Shown here: positions 34,815-42,508 of the stretch, one piece after another
Position numbering within the stretch: position 1 is the stretch's first letter
How the letters are laid out: the number at the start of each line of letters is the position of its first letter
Source: Methylocapsa sp036561105
GTDB taxonomy: Bacteria; Pseudomonadota; Alphaproteobacteria; Rhizobiales; Beijerinckiaceae
Assembly: GCA_036561105.1 (NCBI GenBank)
Contig: DATBPZ010000060.1
Span: 32,430 to 96,429, forward strand
DNA: 64,000 bases
Direction: 5' to 3'
Made by a program: the position numbers and the translations under genes
Notes under the pieces: generated by a model
Told to the model about the DNA's origin: nothing
The model's input: the letters and a program-made list of their open reading frames with translations, nothing else
Databases searched by the model: none

Positions 34815-35522
34815 TCACTTGAGCGCCGGGGGTTCCGCCGCGCGCGGATTTCCTTCCTCGGTTCCGGGCGCCGCCAAAATATAGCCGAGCCCCCGCACGG
34901 TTTGGATAATTTCGATACCGAGCTTCTTGCGCAAGCGCCCGACGAAAACTTCGATTGTATTGGAATCCCGGTCGAAATCTTGATCGTAGAGATGCGCGAC
35001 GATTTCCCCGCGAGAGACGACTTTTCCAGCATGATGCATCAAATAAGAGAGAAGCCGGTATTCATGCGAGGTTAGCTTAACGGGTACACCGTCGACGGTA
35101 ACGCGGCCTGCGCGGGCATCGAGAAGCACCGGACCGCACCGGAATTCACTGGTCGCCTGGCCAGCAGAGCGACGGAGGAGCGCACGCAACCTGGCAAGGA
35201 TCTCCTCGATATGGAAGGGTTTGGCGACGTAATCGTCGGCACCCGCGTCAAAACCTTGAACCTTGTCGCTCCATCGGTCGCGCGCCGTCAAAATCAGGAC
35301 CGGCATGAGGCGCCCCGCCTGCCGCCATTCCGTCAGCACGGAAACGCCATCCCTTTTTGGCAATCCCAAATCCAGAATGACGGCATCGTAAGGTTCGGTG
35401 TCTCCCAAAAACCAGCCTTCCTCGCCATCGAAGGCCTTGTCCACGGCATAGCCTGCTTGCGACAGCGCCGCGACAATCTGACGATTGAGATCCTTGTCAT
35501 CCTCGACGACGAGTAGCCGCAC
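34815..35522 (-). CDS. feuP: FeuP-like OmpR-family response regulator
   Basis: 235 residues. The receiver domain (1-115) has VVEDDKDLN, the phosphorylatable Asp in VILDLGLPKRDG and the Lys in DYVAKPFHIEE. The winged-helix output domain (about 130-220) has LTSHEYRLLSYLMHHAG and DSNTIEVFVGRLRKKLG. The FLGDTEPYDAVILDLGLP and DRWSDKVQGFDAGADDYVAKP segments closely match rhizobial FeuP, which controls osmoadaptation and cyclic glucan export. The neighbours feuQ and ccmI are the usual context. Confident as a PhoP/FeuP regulator; the regulon here is unknown. Confidence 0.9.
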   Translation of the reverse strand: MRLLVVEDDKDLNRQIVAALSQAGYAVDKAFDGEEGWFLGDTEPYDAVILDLGLPKRDGVSVLTEWRQAGRLMPVLILTARDRWSDKVQGFDAGADDYVAKPFHIEEILARLRALLRRSAGQATSEFRCGPVLLDARAGRVTVDGVPVKLTSHEYRLLSYLMHHAGKVVSRGEIVAHLYDQDFDRDSNTIEVFVGRLRKKLGIEIIQTVRGLGYILAAPGTEEGNPRAAEPPALK

Positions 35523-35573
35523 CGTTTAATGTCCTGTGAGCGGGAGCCGGTTCATGAGAAACACCGCTGCCAT

Positions 35574-35909
35574 TCATTGCTCATTTTTCGAATCGATCGC
35601 CTGTCCTGTCTTGGCGTCGATAAAAACGTGAATGACGCGGCCGTCGTGGCGCAAGAGGCTGAGTTCATAGACAAGCTCATCGCTCCGGCGGCACAGCTTG
35701 ACCCCGAGCGCCTCCGCTTGCAACCGGCCCGCCGCGTTCCGCATTGCATGAAAAGGCTCGAACAGGCCGTGCAGGAGAATTTTGTCTCTTGTCTCAGCGG
35801 CAGAAAAACAGGCGTGTTCGGGTTCGGTTCGCGCGGCGGCGCCCAAGCCAAGGTAGACCGCGACAGCGGCCACGAAGAAAAAAATCATGCACGAAACTGG
35901 CTTGCTCAC
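35574..35909 (-). CDS. Exported PepSY-like small protein
   Basis: 111 residues. A hydrophobic N-terminus (MIFFFVAAVAVYLGLGAAAR) looks like a signal or anchor. The C-terminal 50 residues (ALGVKLCRRSDELVYELSLL, then GRVIHVFIDAKTGQAI) match the PepSY/YpeB fold often found before PhoP/FeuP-type two-component systems, where it may tune signalling. The frame begins with GTG at 35909; ATG 35888 is the alternative. It lies 51 bases before feuP and is probably co-transcribed. Only 12 bases separate it from the divergent protease frame. Confidence 0.75.
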   Translation of the reverse strand: MSKPVSCMIFFFVAAVAVYLGLGAAARTEPEHACFSAAETRDKILLHGLFEPFHAMRNAAGRLQAEALGVKLCRRSDELVYELSLLRHDGRVIHVFIDAKTGQAIDSKNEQ

Positions 35910-35921
35910 AATGAATGGTCC

Positions 35922-36926
35922 ATGAATATTACGGCGATGCAGGATTTTTTTCGAATCACTCCCCTTTTGAAGGCATTAGCAGCAGCCCGGCGGGTGGGTC
36001 TTGCTGCGTTCTTGGCTTGCCTTGCAGGTCTGTTTTTGCCGGCGCCCGTCTTTGCCTTGGTTGGACCCACCCAACTGGCGCCTGAATTCAAGCCCTATGT
36101 CGTTATGATCTTGGACAACGGAAGCGGCGAAGGCGCCAGCTATTGCAGCGCCAGCGTCATCGCTCAAGACGTCGTCCTGACCGCGGCGCATTGCGTATCC
36201 ACTCCTTCCACCACGCGGGTGTTTTTTCTAGGCGGGGAAGGCAAGCTGATTTTTCTTGTTGCTGCTTGGATCATTTGGACTCTGGCCTCGGTTCTGCTCA
36301 TCCCGTTGGCGATGCGTTTTGGCCGGATACGCCCGCTCACCAGCATCCAGGCGGGCCTGAGCTTGATCATGTTTGGGACCGCCATAACCTATTATCTTTG
36401 GCCTAGCGTCTCCGGGCGGTTGGTGTTTTCCGGCGTTGCCTCGATTGCCATCAACCCAGGATACCGCCCGAACACCGGGCAGGATGCGGCTTCCATCGAC
36501 CTCGCGCTTGTGCGCCTCTCAAAGCCCCTGGCTTCTTCCTTCAAACCCGTGGAACTTTTGCGCAATTTCTCCGTCGTGACAGGGCAGCGATTGCAGATTG
36601 CGGGCTTCGGTCACGCGGATGAAGAAGAACGCGGTACGTCAGGGGTTTTGCGGACCGCTATCCTGGCCGCCAACGGACCCAAATCACCGGTTCTTGTCCA
36701 TTTGACGGATCCAGATGGCAACCGGCTTGGCGGCTGCACAGGCGATTCCGGCGCCCCCATTTTTGCAGTCGGCCGGCCGGCGCTGGTCGCCGTGGCAATC
36801 AGGGCTAAGGGCAACAATGGTTATGCTTGCGGGGCCGAAACCGAGGCGGTGCTCACTGGCCCTCAGCTGCCGTGGATTCACGAAATCCTTGTCGCGTGGT
36901 CAGGGGCAAAAAATCTGACACTCTAA
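35922..36926 (+). CDS. Trypsin-like serine protease with internal membrane insert
   Basis: 334 residues. A signal sequence or anchor (about 22-45, ending APVFALVG) precedes an S1 protease fold. The catalytic triad is complete: His90 in LTAAHC, Asp193 in SIDLALVRL and Ser276 in GCTGDSGAPI. Cys75/Cys91 and Cys272/Cys303 fit the usual disulfides. Between His and Asp, residues about 108-168 are unlike the family: two hydrophobic helices (LVAAWIIWTLASVLLIPLA and LSLIMFGTAITYYLW) joined by a basic loop. The frame stays open and the chymotrypsin pattern resumes at GVASIAINPGYRP. The gene is divergent from the PepSY gene; start choice (35922 or 35937) is uncertain for lack of a ribosome site. Confidence 0.8.
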   Translation: MNITAMQDFFRITPLLKALAAARRVGLAAFLACLAGLFLPAPVFALVGPTQLAPEFKPYVVMILDNGSGEGASYCSASVIAQDVVLTAAHCVSTPSTTRVFFLGGEGKLIFLVAAWIIWTLASVLLIPLAMRFGRIRPLTSIQAGLSLIMFGTAITYYLWPSVSGRLVFSGVASIAINPGYRPNTGQDAASIDLALVRLSKPLASSFKPVELLRNFSVVTGQRLQIAGFGHADEEERGTSGVLRTAILAANGPKSPVLVHLTDPDGNRLGGCTGDSGAPIFAVGRPALVAVAIRAKGNNGYACGAETEAVLTGPQLPWIHEILVAWSGAKNLTL

Positions 36927-37015
36927 ATCGCGGGAGATACGCCCCCGATTCAGGGGTTGCCGATGCTGCGCTGCGGTTATAGTTTACCGCGGCGCAGTAT
37001 TTATGGAGGTGTGAC

Positions 37016-38011
37016 ATGCCGCATCCGGCAAGCACGGCATTGGTCCTCCAAGGTGGCGGCGCGCTCGGCGCCTATGAGCTTGGTGCGGCGCGGCGGCTCT
37101 ACAAGGACCAGGATTTCGCGCCAGACTTGATCGCCGGCGTCTCGATCGGTGCAATCACCGCAGTGCTTCTGGCGCGTCCCGCAAAGGGTTTGAAACCGCT
37201 CGAAGCGCTGGAAGCGTTCTGGCAAAAAATCACGGTTTCCGGGCTTTTTCTGCCGCCACCCCTGCGGCCTTATGCTTCGGCGCTGGGAAACCCAAATTTC
37301 TTCGTGCCGAGGTTCGATTACTACGCCCTGCCGATATGGACGAACATCTACGATACGGCGCCGCTCCGCGAGACACTTTCCCAATTGGTCGATCTCAAGG
37401 CACTCGCGGACCCAAACGCCAGGCCAGGACTTCTGGTCAGTGCGACCGATGTGCAAGCAGGGCAAATAGAATATTTTTTCAGTAAGGACCAAGGACTTTC
37501 CTTGGACCATATCGTGGCAAGCGGCAGCTTGCCGCCGTCGTTTCCAATGACACAGATCGGCGAGAAATATTACTGGGACGGAGGCTTGTTCGACAATACG
37601 CCACTCGGCGCCGTGCTCGACAGGCTCGATACGTCGGTGGGGACGATTTATGTCGTCAATCTGTTTCCCAATGAGGCGCCAGTCCCTAGCAATATGCAGG
37701 AAGTCACGGTTCGGACGCAGAACCTGCAGTTTGCCAATAGAACCGGCGCGGACGTGAAAATGCTGGGGAGGATCAACGAGGTCGCCGACTTAATGCAGGC
37801 ACTGGAAAATCTTCCTGAAGGCAATCCGCTCAAGGACAACCCGGCCTATCAGGCGGTGGCGAAGCGTCACTACATCCGCGTTCCGCGCATCGTCGCGATC
37901 ACACGCCCCGATCAAGTTTTGGGCTTTGGCGGAAGCGACTTCTCTCCCGAGACAATCGAAGAACGCGCGATTGAAGGTTTCAAACAGACCGAGAAGGCGT
38001 TGGCGGCGTAG
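37016..38011 (+). CDS. Patatin-like phospholipase
   Basis: 331 residues with the patatin Ser-Asp dyad. The oxyanion loop is VLQGGGALGAYELG (about 11-24), the nucleophile elbow GVSIGAIT (about 42-49) and the Asp motif YWDGGLFDNTPLG (about 183-195). The C-terminal 100 residues resemble the DUF3734 tail of such proteins (EVTVRTQNLQFANRTGADVK). Likely an acyl hydrolase on membrane lipids; substrate unknown. GGAGG lies seven bases before the ATG. It converges on ccmG with six bases between stops. Confidence 0.9.
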   Translation: MPHPASTALVLQGGGALGAYELGAARRLYKDQDFAPDLIAGVSIGAITAVLLARPAKGLKPLEALEAFWQKITVSGLFLPPPLRPYASALGNPNFFVPRFDYYALPIWTNIYDTAPLRETLSQLVDLKALADPNARPGLLVSATDVQAGQIEYFFSKDQGLSLDHIVASGSLPPSFPMTQIGEKYYWDGGLFDNTPLGAVLDRLDTSVGTIYVVNLFPNEAPVPSNMQEVTVRTQNLQFANRTGADVKMLGRINEVADLMQALENLPEGNPLKDNPAYQAVAKRHYIRVPRIVAITRPDQVLGFGGSDFSPETIEERAIEGFKQTEKALAA

Positions 38012-38017
38012 TTTTCA

Positions 38018-38617
38018 TCAATGTTGGGCTTTTTCGATCTCCGGCAAGATCGTTTGCCGATAGGCGTCCTCGCTCACCGGCCCGACGAATCGGTAAGCGA
38101 TCGTGCCGTCTCCCTTGACGATAAAAGTTTCCGGCACCCCATAGACGCCCCAGTCAATTGCCACGCGCCCTTTGCGGTCTGCGCCGATCCGCGCAAACGG
38201 GTCGCCATTCTCCGCAAGAAAGCGCTGAACGTTCGCGGGATCATCCTTATAGGCAATCCCGAACAGGCTCGCTCCCGTGCGTTTGAGAATAGGGTCCGCC
38301 GCAAGCTGCATCAGCAATTGATGTTCCTGATGGCAGGGCACGCACCAGGAAGCGAAGACGTTCACAAGCGTCACTTTTCCTTGCCGGAGATCGGCGGCCG
38401 AAAATCCCGGCTTGTCCAGCCCCTCAACGGGCGGCAAGTCGAAGTCCGGAACTTGGCGGCCGATGAGCGCCGAGGGCAGCAGCGACGCATCGCCGGCAAA
38501 GAGCCGGAACAAAAAGAGCCCCGCCAGAGCGGCGAACAGCAGCAAGGGCACGAAAACGACGAGGGGCCGCTGCGCTGCGTGCGAATCCGCGTGTGGCTTG
38601 GGTGCGCGTGCTGTCAT
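38018..38617 (-). CDS. ccmG: Thiol:disulfide interchange protein CcmG/DsbE
   Basis: 199 residues. One membrane anchor (about 20-40) and a periplasmic thioredoxin domain with the active site FASWCVPCHQEHQL and cis-Pro loop YGVPETFIV. It keeps CcmH and apocytochromes reduced for haem ligation. The start directly abuts the ccmD stop (TAA-ATG). The rhizobial name is cycY. Confidence 0.95.
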   Translation of the reverse strand: MTARAPKPHADSHAAQRPLVVFVPLLLFAALAGLFLFRLFAGDASLLPSALIGRQVPDFDLPPVEGLDKPGFSAADLRQGKVTLVNVFASWCVPCHQEHQLLMQLAADPILKRTGASLFGIAYKDDPANVQRFLAENGDPFARIGADRKGRVAIDWGVYGVPETFIVKGDGTIAYRFVGPVSEDAYRQTILPEIEKAQH

Positions 38618-38818
38618 TTATGAGCGAGTTTCCAAATCATCACTAGGATTCGGATTTTGCGGATCGTCATCTTGGCGGATTTCCGGAACGGAAAACGAGG
38701 CGAGCGCCCGCTTTAAATTCAGATAGTCCACGACGATTGTCACCACCATTCCGGCGGCGATCACAAAGGCAAAGACGTAAGCAGCAATGATAAAGCCAAG
38801 ATGCGAATCATGGCTCAT
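38618..38818 (-). CDS. ccmD: Haem exporter protein CcmD
   Basis: 66 residues with one transmembrane helix (about 9-32, FIIAAYVFAFVIAAGMVVTI) preceded by His/Ser and followed by the basic YLNLKRAL, the CcmD pattern. CcmD stabilises the CcmABC-CcmE complex. It overlaps ccmC by 11 bases. Confidence 0.88.
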   Translation of the reverse strand: MSHDSHLGFIIAAYVFAFVIAAGMVVTIVVDYLNLKRALASFSVPEIRQDDDPQNPNPSDDLETRS

Positions 38819-39581
38819 AAGCCGCCTCCCATGCGGAGGGCCGTCCCTGCTCTTGGACGCTCGCCGCCAGGATCGACATGCGCCGCAGGCGCCGGCGTAA
38901 AATCTCGTTGCGGATCGCCAATAGATACAGCGTTAGGAACAAAAAGGTGAAAGCGAGTACCATCACCACGAGCGGCCACAGCATGGAAGGAGCGATTGCC
39001 GGACCCCCGAGGCGGAAGACCGACGCCGGCTGGTGCAGCGTGTTCCACCAGTCGACGGAAAACTTGATGATTGGAATGTTGACCGCCCCGACCAGGGTAA
39101 AGATCGCCGCCGCGCGCGCCGCCTTGCCAGGGTCTTCGATGGTGCGCCACAAAGCGACCAGTCCGAGGTAGATCAAGAAAAGGACAAGAACCGAGGTGAG
39201 CCGGGCGTCCCAGACCCACCACGTGCCCCACATGGGCTTGCCCCATAAAGAACCAGTGCCAAGGCACAGCAAGGTGAAGCCGGCCCCAAGCACCGCCCCC
39301 GCCTTTTGCGCCGCGTCCGCGAGGGGGTGGCGCCACACAAGCGTGCCAAGCGCAGCGGACGTCATGACGAGATAAATCAACATGGCGAGCCATGCCGACG
39401 GAACATGCAGATACATGATCTTGACCGTCTCGCCCTGCTGATAATCAGGCGGTGCGACAAAGAGGGCAAGATAAAGCCCAACGCCCAGCAACACCGCCGT
39501 CAGCGCCGCCGATATCGGAATGAGGGGACGGGCGATACGTAGGAAATATGTGGGCGAGGCATAGTTTGGCATGGATTTCAT
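38808..39581 (-). CDS. ccmC: Haem transporter CcmC
   Basis: 257 residues with six transmembrane helices. The WWD-like haem motif is KPMWGTWWVWDARLTS (about 118-133), with conserved His in IMYLHVPSAW and NTLHQPASV on either side. It loads haem onto CcmE. An internal ATG at 39572 (MPNYASP) is an alternative start. In most alphaproteobacteria ccmA and ccmB lie directly upstream; here the upstream gene is the copper-storage protein and neither is in the window. Confidence 0.95.
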   Translation of the reverse strand: MKSMPNYASPTYFLRIARPLIPISAALTAVLLGVGLYLALFVAPPDYQQGETVKIMYLHVPSAWLAMLIYLVMTSAALGTLVWRHPLADAAQKAGAVLGAGFTLLCLGTGSLWGKPMWGTWWVWDARLTSVLVLFLIYLGLVALWRTIEDPGKAARAAAIFTLVGAVNIPIIKFSVDWWNTLHQPASVFRLGGPAIAPSMLWPLVVMVLAFTFLFLTLYLLAIRNEILRRRLRRMSILAASVQEQGRPSAWEAAYEP

Positions 39582-39772
39582 CTATGCCGGCGCCTGGCCA
39601 AATGCAAATCGGGACGGCCCTCGATAGAGGCTCCACGGCCGGAATTTGACTGCTCCAGAGGCAAGGATCAGAATCGGTGAACTCTAACTCACCTTCCCGG
39701 CAGACGGGAGGAATTGGCAAGCTCACCCCGGAGCGCGGCACAGCGTCCGCCGCGCTCCCATGCGATCTCAGA

Positions 39773-40201
39773 TTAAGCCGCGACCTTGTCGCATTCCGCG
39801 GCGCAAGCCTTGCAAGATTCGCCACACGCCTTGCACTCGGCGATTTGAGGGAATTTTTCGCATTCCTTTTGGCAGTCCTTGCAAACCATTGCGACCGCCT
39901 TGGCGAGATGGCCCGTATGCTCCGAATTGACCGCTGCAAGCGTCTGCAGCGCCGCACAGGCGGCAACGAGCTGGTACGCTGCTTCGGCGCAGCCCGCCAT
40001 GCTCGTATCCTTCATCGCATACATGCCGAGACAGTGCCTGAGGCAATCATTGCCTGTAGAGACGCAATGCCCGGCGGCTTCCTCTAGGGACTTGTATTTC
40101 GGCGGATGCATATCTGGCTCGCCGGCTTGAGCGAAGGCTGGTGAAGCCGACGCAGCGAAAGCGACGGTACCAGCGGCGGCAATGAATTCACGGCGGTCCA
40201 T
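39773..40201 (-). CDS. Tat-exported four-helix copper-storage protein (Csp1-like)
   Basis: 142 residues. The N-terminus MDRREFIAAAG is a twin-arginine signal, with a likely AxA cleavage at AFAQA. The mature part has 13 Cys, mostly as CxxxC or CxxC pairs along predicted helices (CVSTGNDCLRHC, CKDCQKEC, CKACGESCKACAAEC), the DUF326 four-helix pattern. Csp1 of Methylosinus trichosporium is also Tat-exported with 13 Cys and stores many Cu(I) for particulate methane monooxygenase. Export of copper storage implies an abundant extracytoplasmic cuproenzyme. The gene lies 191 bases before ccmC on the same strand; an inverted repeat upstream may be regulatory. Confidence 0.88.
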   Translation of the reverse strand: MDRREFIAAAGTVAFAASASPAFAQAGEPDMHPPKYKSLEEAAGHCVSTGNDCLRHCLGMYAMKDTSMAGCAEAAYQLVAACAALQTLAAVNSEHTGHLAKAVAMVCKDCQKECEKFPQIAECKACGESCKACAAECDKVAA

Positions 40202-40250
40202 AGGTTTCTCCTTTAAGTTTAATGTCCTGCCAGCACCATTCTAACCGTTG

Positions 40251-40273
40251 AAGGTGACAGCTTTGCAGACCTT
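40251..40273. promoter_or_regulatory. AAGGT-N13-ACCTT inverted repeat upstream of the copper-storage gene
   Basis: Five perfect inverted bases (seven of eight if extended to TTGAAGGT/ACCTTGAA) with a 13-base spacer, 50-72 bases before the gene's start codon. The half-sites are those of CueR operators but in the opposite order, so CueR binding is doubtful. A copper-responsive or other dimeric regulator is possible. Confidence 0.3.
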
Positions 40274-40351
40274 GAACATATAGAACGGTCTCTGGTGTTG
40301 ATCCACAACAACAAGTTTATTTGCGGTTTATAATATAGTCTATAAATTTGC

Positions 40352-41947
40352 TTAAATAAGCAATCCCTGGCCAATGGCTTTTTGATAATCCTTAATGTCG
40401 GAGAAGACGATCTCCGGCCATCTTTCCTGCTCGTATCGCAGATCGAAACCAGAGGCGGCCATAAAAACTGGGGCGCCATCTAAGTCTCGCGCCATCGAAG
40501 CTGGATGCGCCTGAAAAAATTTATCTACTTCGCCCGAAGTTTTTGAACCGATCCATCGCGCGAACTCGAACCGGCTCACCTCGAAAGTAACGGTGAGACC
40601 ATATTCCGCGTTCAACCGCTCAGCGAGAACATCAAGTTGCAAGGCGCCAACGACACCCGCGATCGCGCCGGATCCATCATGCGGCAGGAACAGTTGGACC
40701 ACGCCCTCCTCCGCCATTTGCCCCAAAGCCTCCCGCAGCTTTTTCGCCTTCATGGCATCGCCGGTCTTGACGCGGCGCAGAATTTCGGGCGCGAAACTTG
40801 GGACGCCGCGAAAGACGAGATCTTCTCCCTCGGTCAAAGTGTCGCCAATCCGCAAGGTCCCGTGATTTGGAATGCCGACCACGTCGCCAGCAAAGGCTTC
40901 CTCGGCGAGCTGACGATCCTGGGCGAAGAAAAATTGCGGCGTGTTAAGCGCGATATTCTTACCGGTGCGCACCAGCTTGGCCTTCATTCCGCGCGTCAGT
41001 TTCCCGGAGCAAATACGAAGAAAAGCGATCCTGTCGCGATGATTGGGGTCCATGTTCGCTTGGATTTTGAACACGAAGCCGGTCATTTTTGCTTCCCTCG
41101 CATCGACGTGTCGCGAGACCGCCTGTAGGCCTTGCGGCGGCGGCGCGAAAGCTTTGAGCGCGTCGATCAAATCGCGCACCCCAAAATTGCGCAACGCGCT
41201 GCCGAAAAAAACGGGCGTTAAATGGCCTTGCAAAAACGACGTGAGATCGAAGCCCTTAAAGCCTCCCTTAGCAAGGTCGATTTCATCACCAGCCTGGGCA
41301 AAATCGGCCTCATCAAGGAGGCTGGCGATGAACTTGTCGGCCGCCCCCTCAACAGCCACGGGCTCGCTGTCGCGATCGATCTGCCGCACCAGATTGCGTT
41401 GCAAGTCGAACGTGCCCGCGAAGGCGCGGCCCCGCCCAAGCGGCCAGGTTATGGGGCAAACATCGAGCGCCAGCGTTTTTTCGATTTCGTCGAGAAGCTC
41501 GAACGGGTCTCGTGTCTCACGATCGAGCTTATTGATGAAAGTAAGGATCGGAATATCGCGCAAGCGGCACACTTCAAAAAGCTTGCGGGTGCGCGCCTCG
41601 ATACCCTTCGCCGCGTCGATCACCATGATTGCGGAATCAACGGCGGTCAGGGTCCGGTAGGTATCTTCCGAGAAGTCCTCGTGGCCTGGGGTATCGAGGA
41701 GATTAAAGACGCAGCCGTCATACTCGAAGGTCATCACCGAGGTCACGACCGAAATTCCCCGCTCGCGTTCGATTCCCATCCAATCCGAGCGGGTCTGCCG
41801 CCGGTTGGCCTTGGCGCGAACCTCTCCCGCAAGCTGGATCGCGCCGCCAAATAGCAGAAGCTTTTCGGTAAGCGTCGTTTTCCCTGCATCGGGGTGGGAA
41901 ATAATAGCAAAGGTTCGTCGCCGGGCGACTGGATCAAGGGTGTTCAT
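40352..41947 (-). CDS. prfC: Peptide chain release factor 3
   Basis: 531 residues; GTPase that removes RF1/RF2 from the ribosome after termination. G motifs are SHPDAGKTTLTEKLLLFGG (about 14-32), DTPGHEDFSEDTYRTL and NKLDRETRDP. MGIERERGISVVTSVM is switch I. Domains II and III follow, with the RF3-specific end QLDVLAERLNAEYGLTV. The ATG at 41947 begins MNTLDPVARRRTFAI; the frame extends six codons further upstream. It stands alone, 150 bases from the copper-storage gene. Confidence 0.96.
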   Translation of the reverse strand: MNTLDPVARRRTFAIISHPDAGKTTLTEKLLLFGGAIQLAGEVRAKANRRQTRSDWMGIERERGISVVTSVMTFEYDGCVFNLLDTPGHEDFSEDTYRTLTAVDSAIMVIDAAKGIEARTRKLFEVCRLRDIPILTFINKLDRETRDPFELLDEIEKTLALDVCPITWPLGRGRAFAGTFDLQRNLVRQIDRDSEPVAVEGAADKFIASLLDEADFAQAGDEIDLAKGGFKGFDLTSFLQGHLTPVFFGSALRNFGVRDLIDALKAFAPPPQGLQAVSRHVDAREAKMTGFVFKIQANMDPNHRDRIAFLRICSGKLTRGMKAKLVRTGKNIALNTPQFFFAQDRQLAEEAFAGDVVGIPNHGTLRIGDTLTEGEDLVFRGVPSFAPEILRRVKTGDAMKAKKLREALGQMAEEGVVQLFLPHDGSGAIAGVVGALQLDVLAERLNAEYGLTVTFEVSRFEFARWIGSKTSGEVDKFFQAHPASMARDLDGAPVFMAASGFDLRYEQERWPEIVFSDIKDYQKAIGQGLLI

Positions 41948-42099
41948 GCCGATGCTTCGCCGCAAAGGGAAGGAATTGTCAACCGTTCCGGGTCACGGGT
42001 CAGTTCGAATTCGGCTTGCGACCGGGCGAAGGGACCAACGCGCGTGCTTGGATGAAAGGTTTTGAGACGTAACCTGGGTGCCTTGATTGCCCGACACAG

Positions 42100-42462
42100 C
42101 TATAGTTCGTTGAGCCCCAGTTCGCGCTGCTTCTTCTTGGTCAGGCCCTGAGAGACGATACGATACGATTGACGAATATAGTCTCTCAATTCATCGTCCG
42201 CGAGTCCCGGCTTGGCATAGTGCTGTATCCACGTCATGCCGCGCGACGCAAGATATGGCGCCGGGCGCAGGCCCGGTTGCTCCTTCAGCAATTCATATGA
42301 GATGCCGCTCACCTTGAAGGTGAAAGCTGGGGTTTCGCCGGCCCAACCACCGATAGCAAAAACCTTGCCGCCAACTTTCCACACATGTGATCCGCCCCAT
42401 TGAACCACATAGCTTGTGGCGGGAAGTGCATGGCAAAACGCGTTGTAGTCGTCGTAGGTCAT
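42100..42462 (-). CDS. MmcQ/YjbR family protein
   Basis: 120 residues. The pattern MTYDDYNAFCHALPATSYVV at the start, VWKVGGKVFAIGGWAGE in the core and the GMTWIQHY segment match the MmcQ/YjbR family (double-psi-like alpha/beta fold, DNA-binding suspected). It lies downstream of the RND permease on the same strand, 46 bases away, but no functional link is known. Confidence 0.85.
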   Translation of the reverse strand: MTYDDYNAFCHALPATSYVVQWGGSHVWKVGGKVFAIGGWAGETPAFTFKVSGISYELLKEQPGLRPAPYLASRGMTWIQHYAKPGLADDELRDYIRQSYRIVSQGLTKKKQRELGLNEL

Positions 42463-42508
42463 TCGTAGTTCCGAGCGGCGGATCTTGGATCTGCGTGTCG
42501 TCGAATGA

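Noticed and set aside
40251..40273. CueR operator
   Set aside because: Half-sites are in the opposite order from CueR sites; listed only as an inverted repeat.
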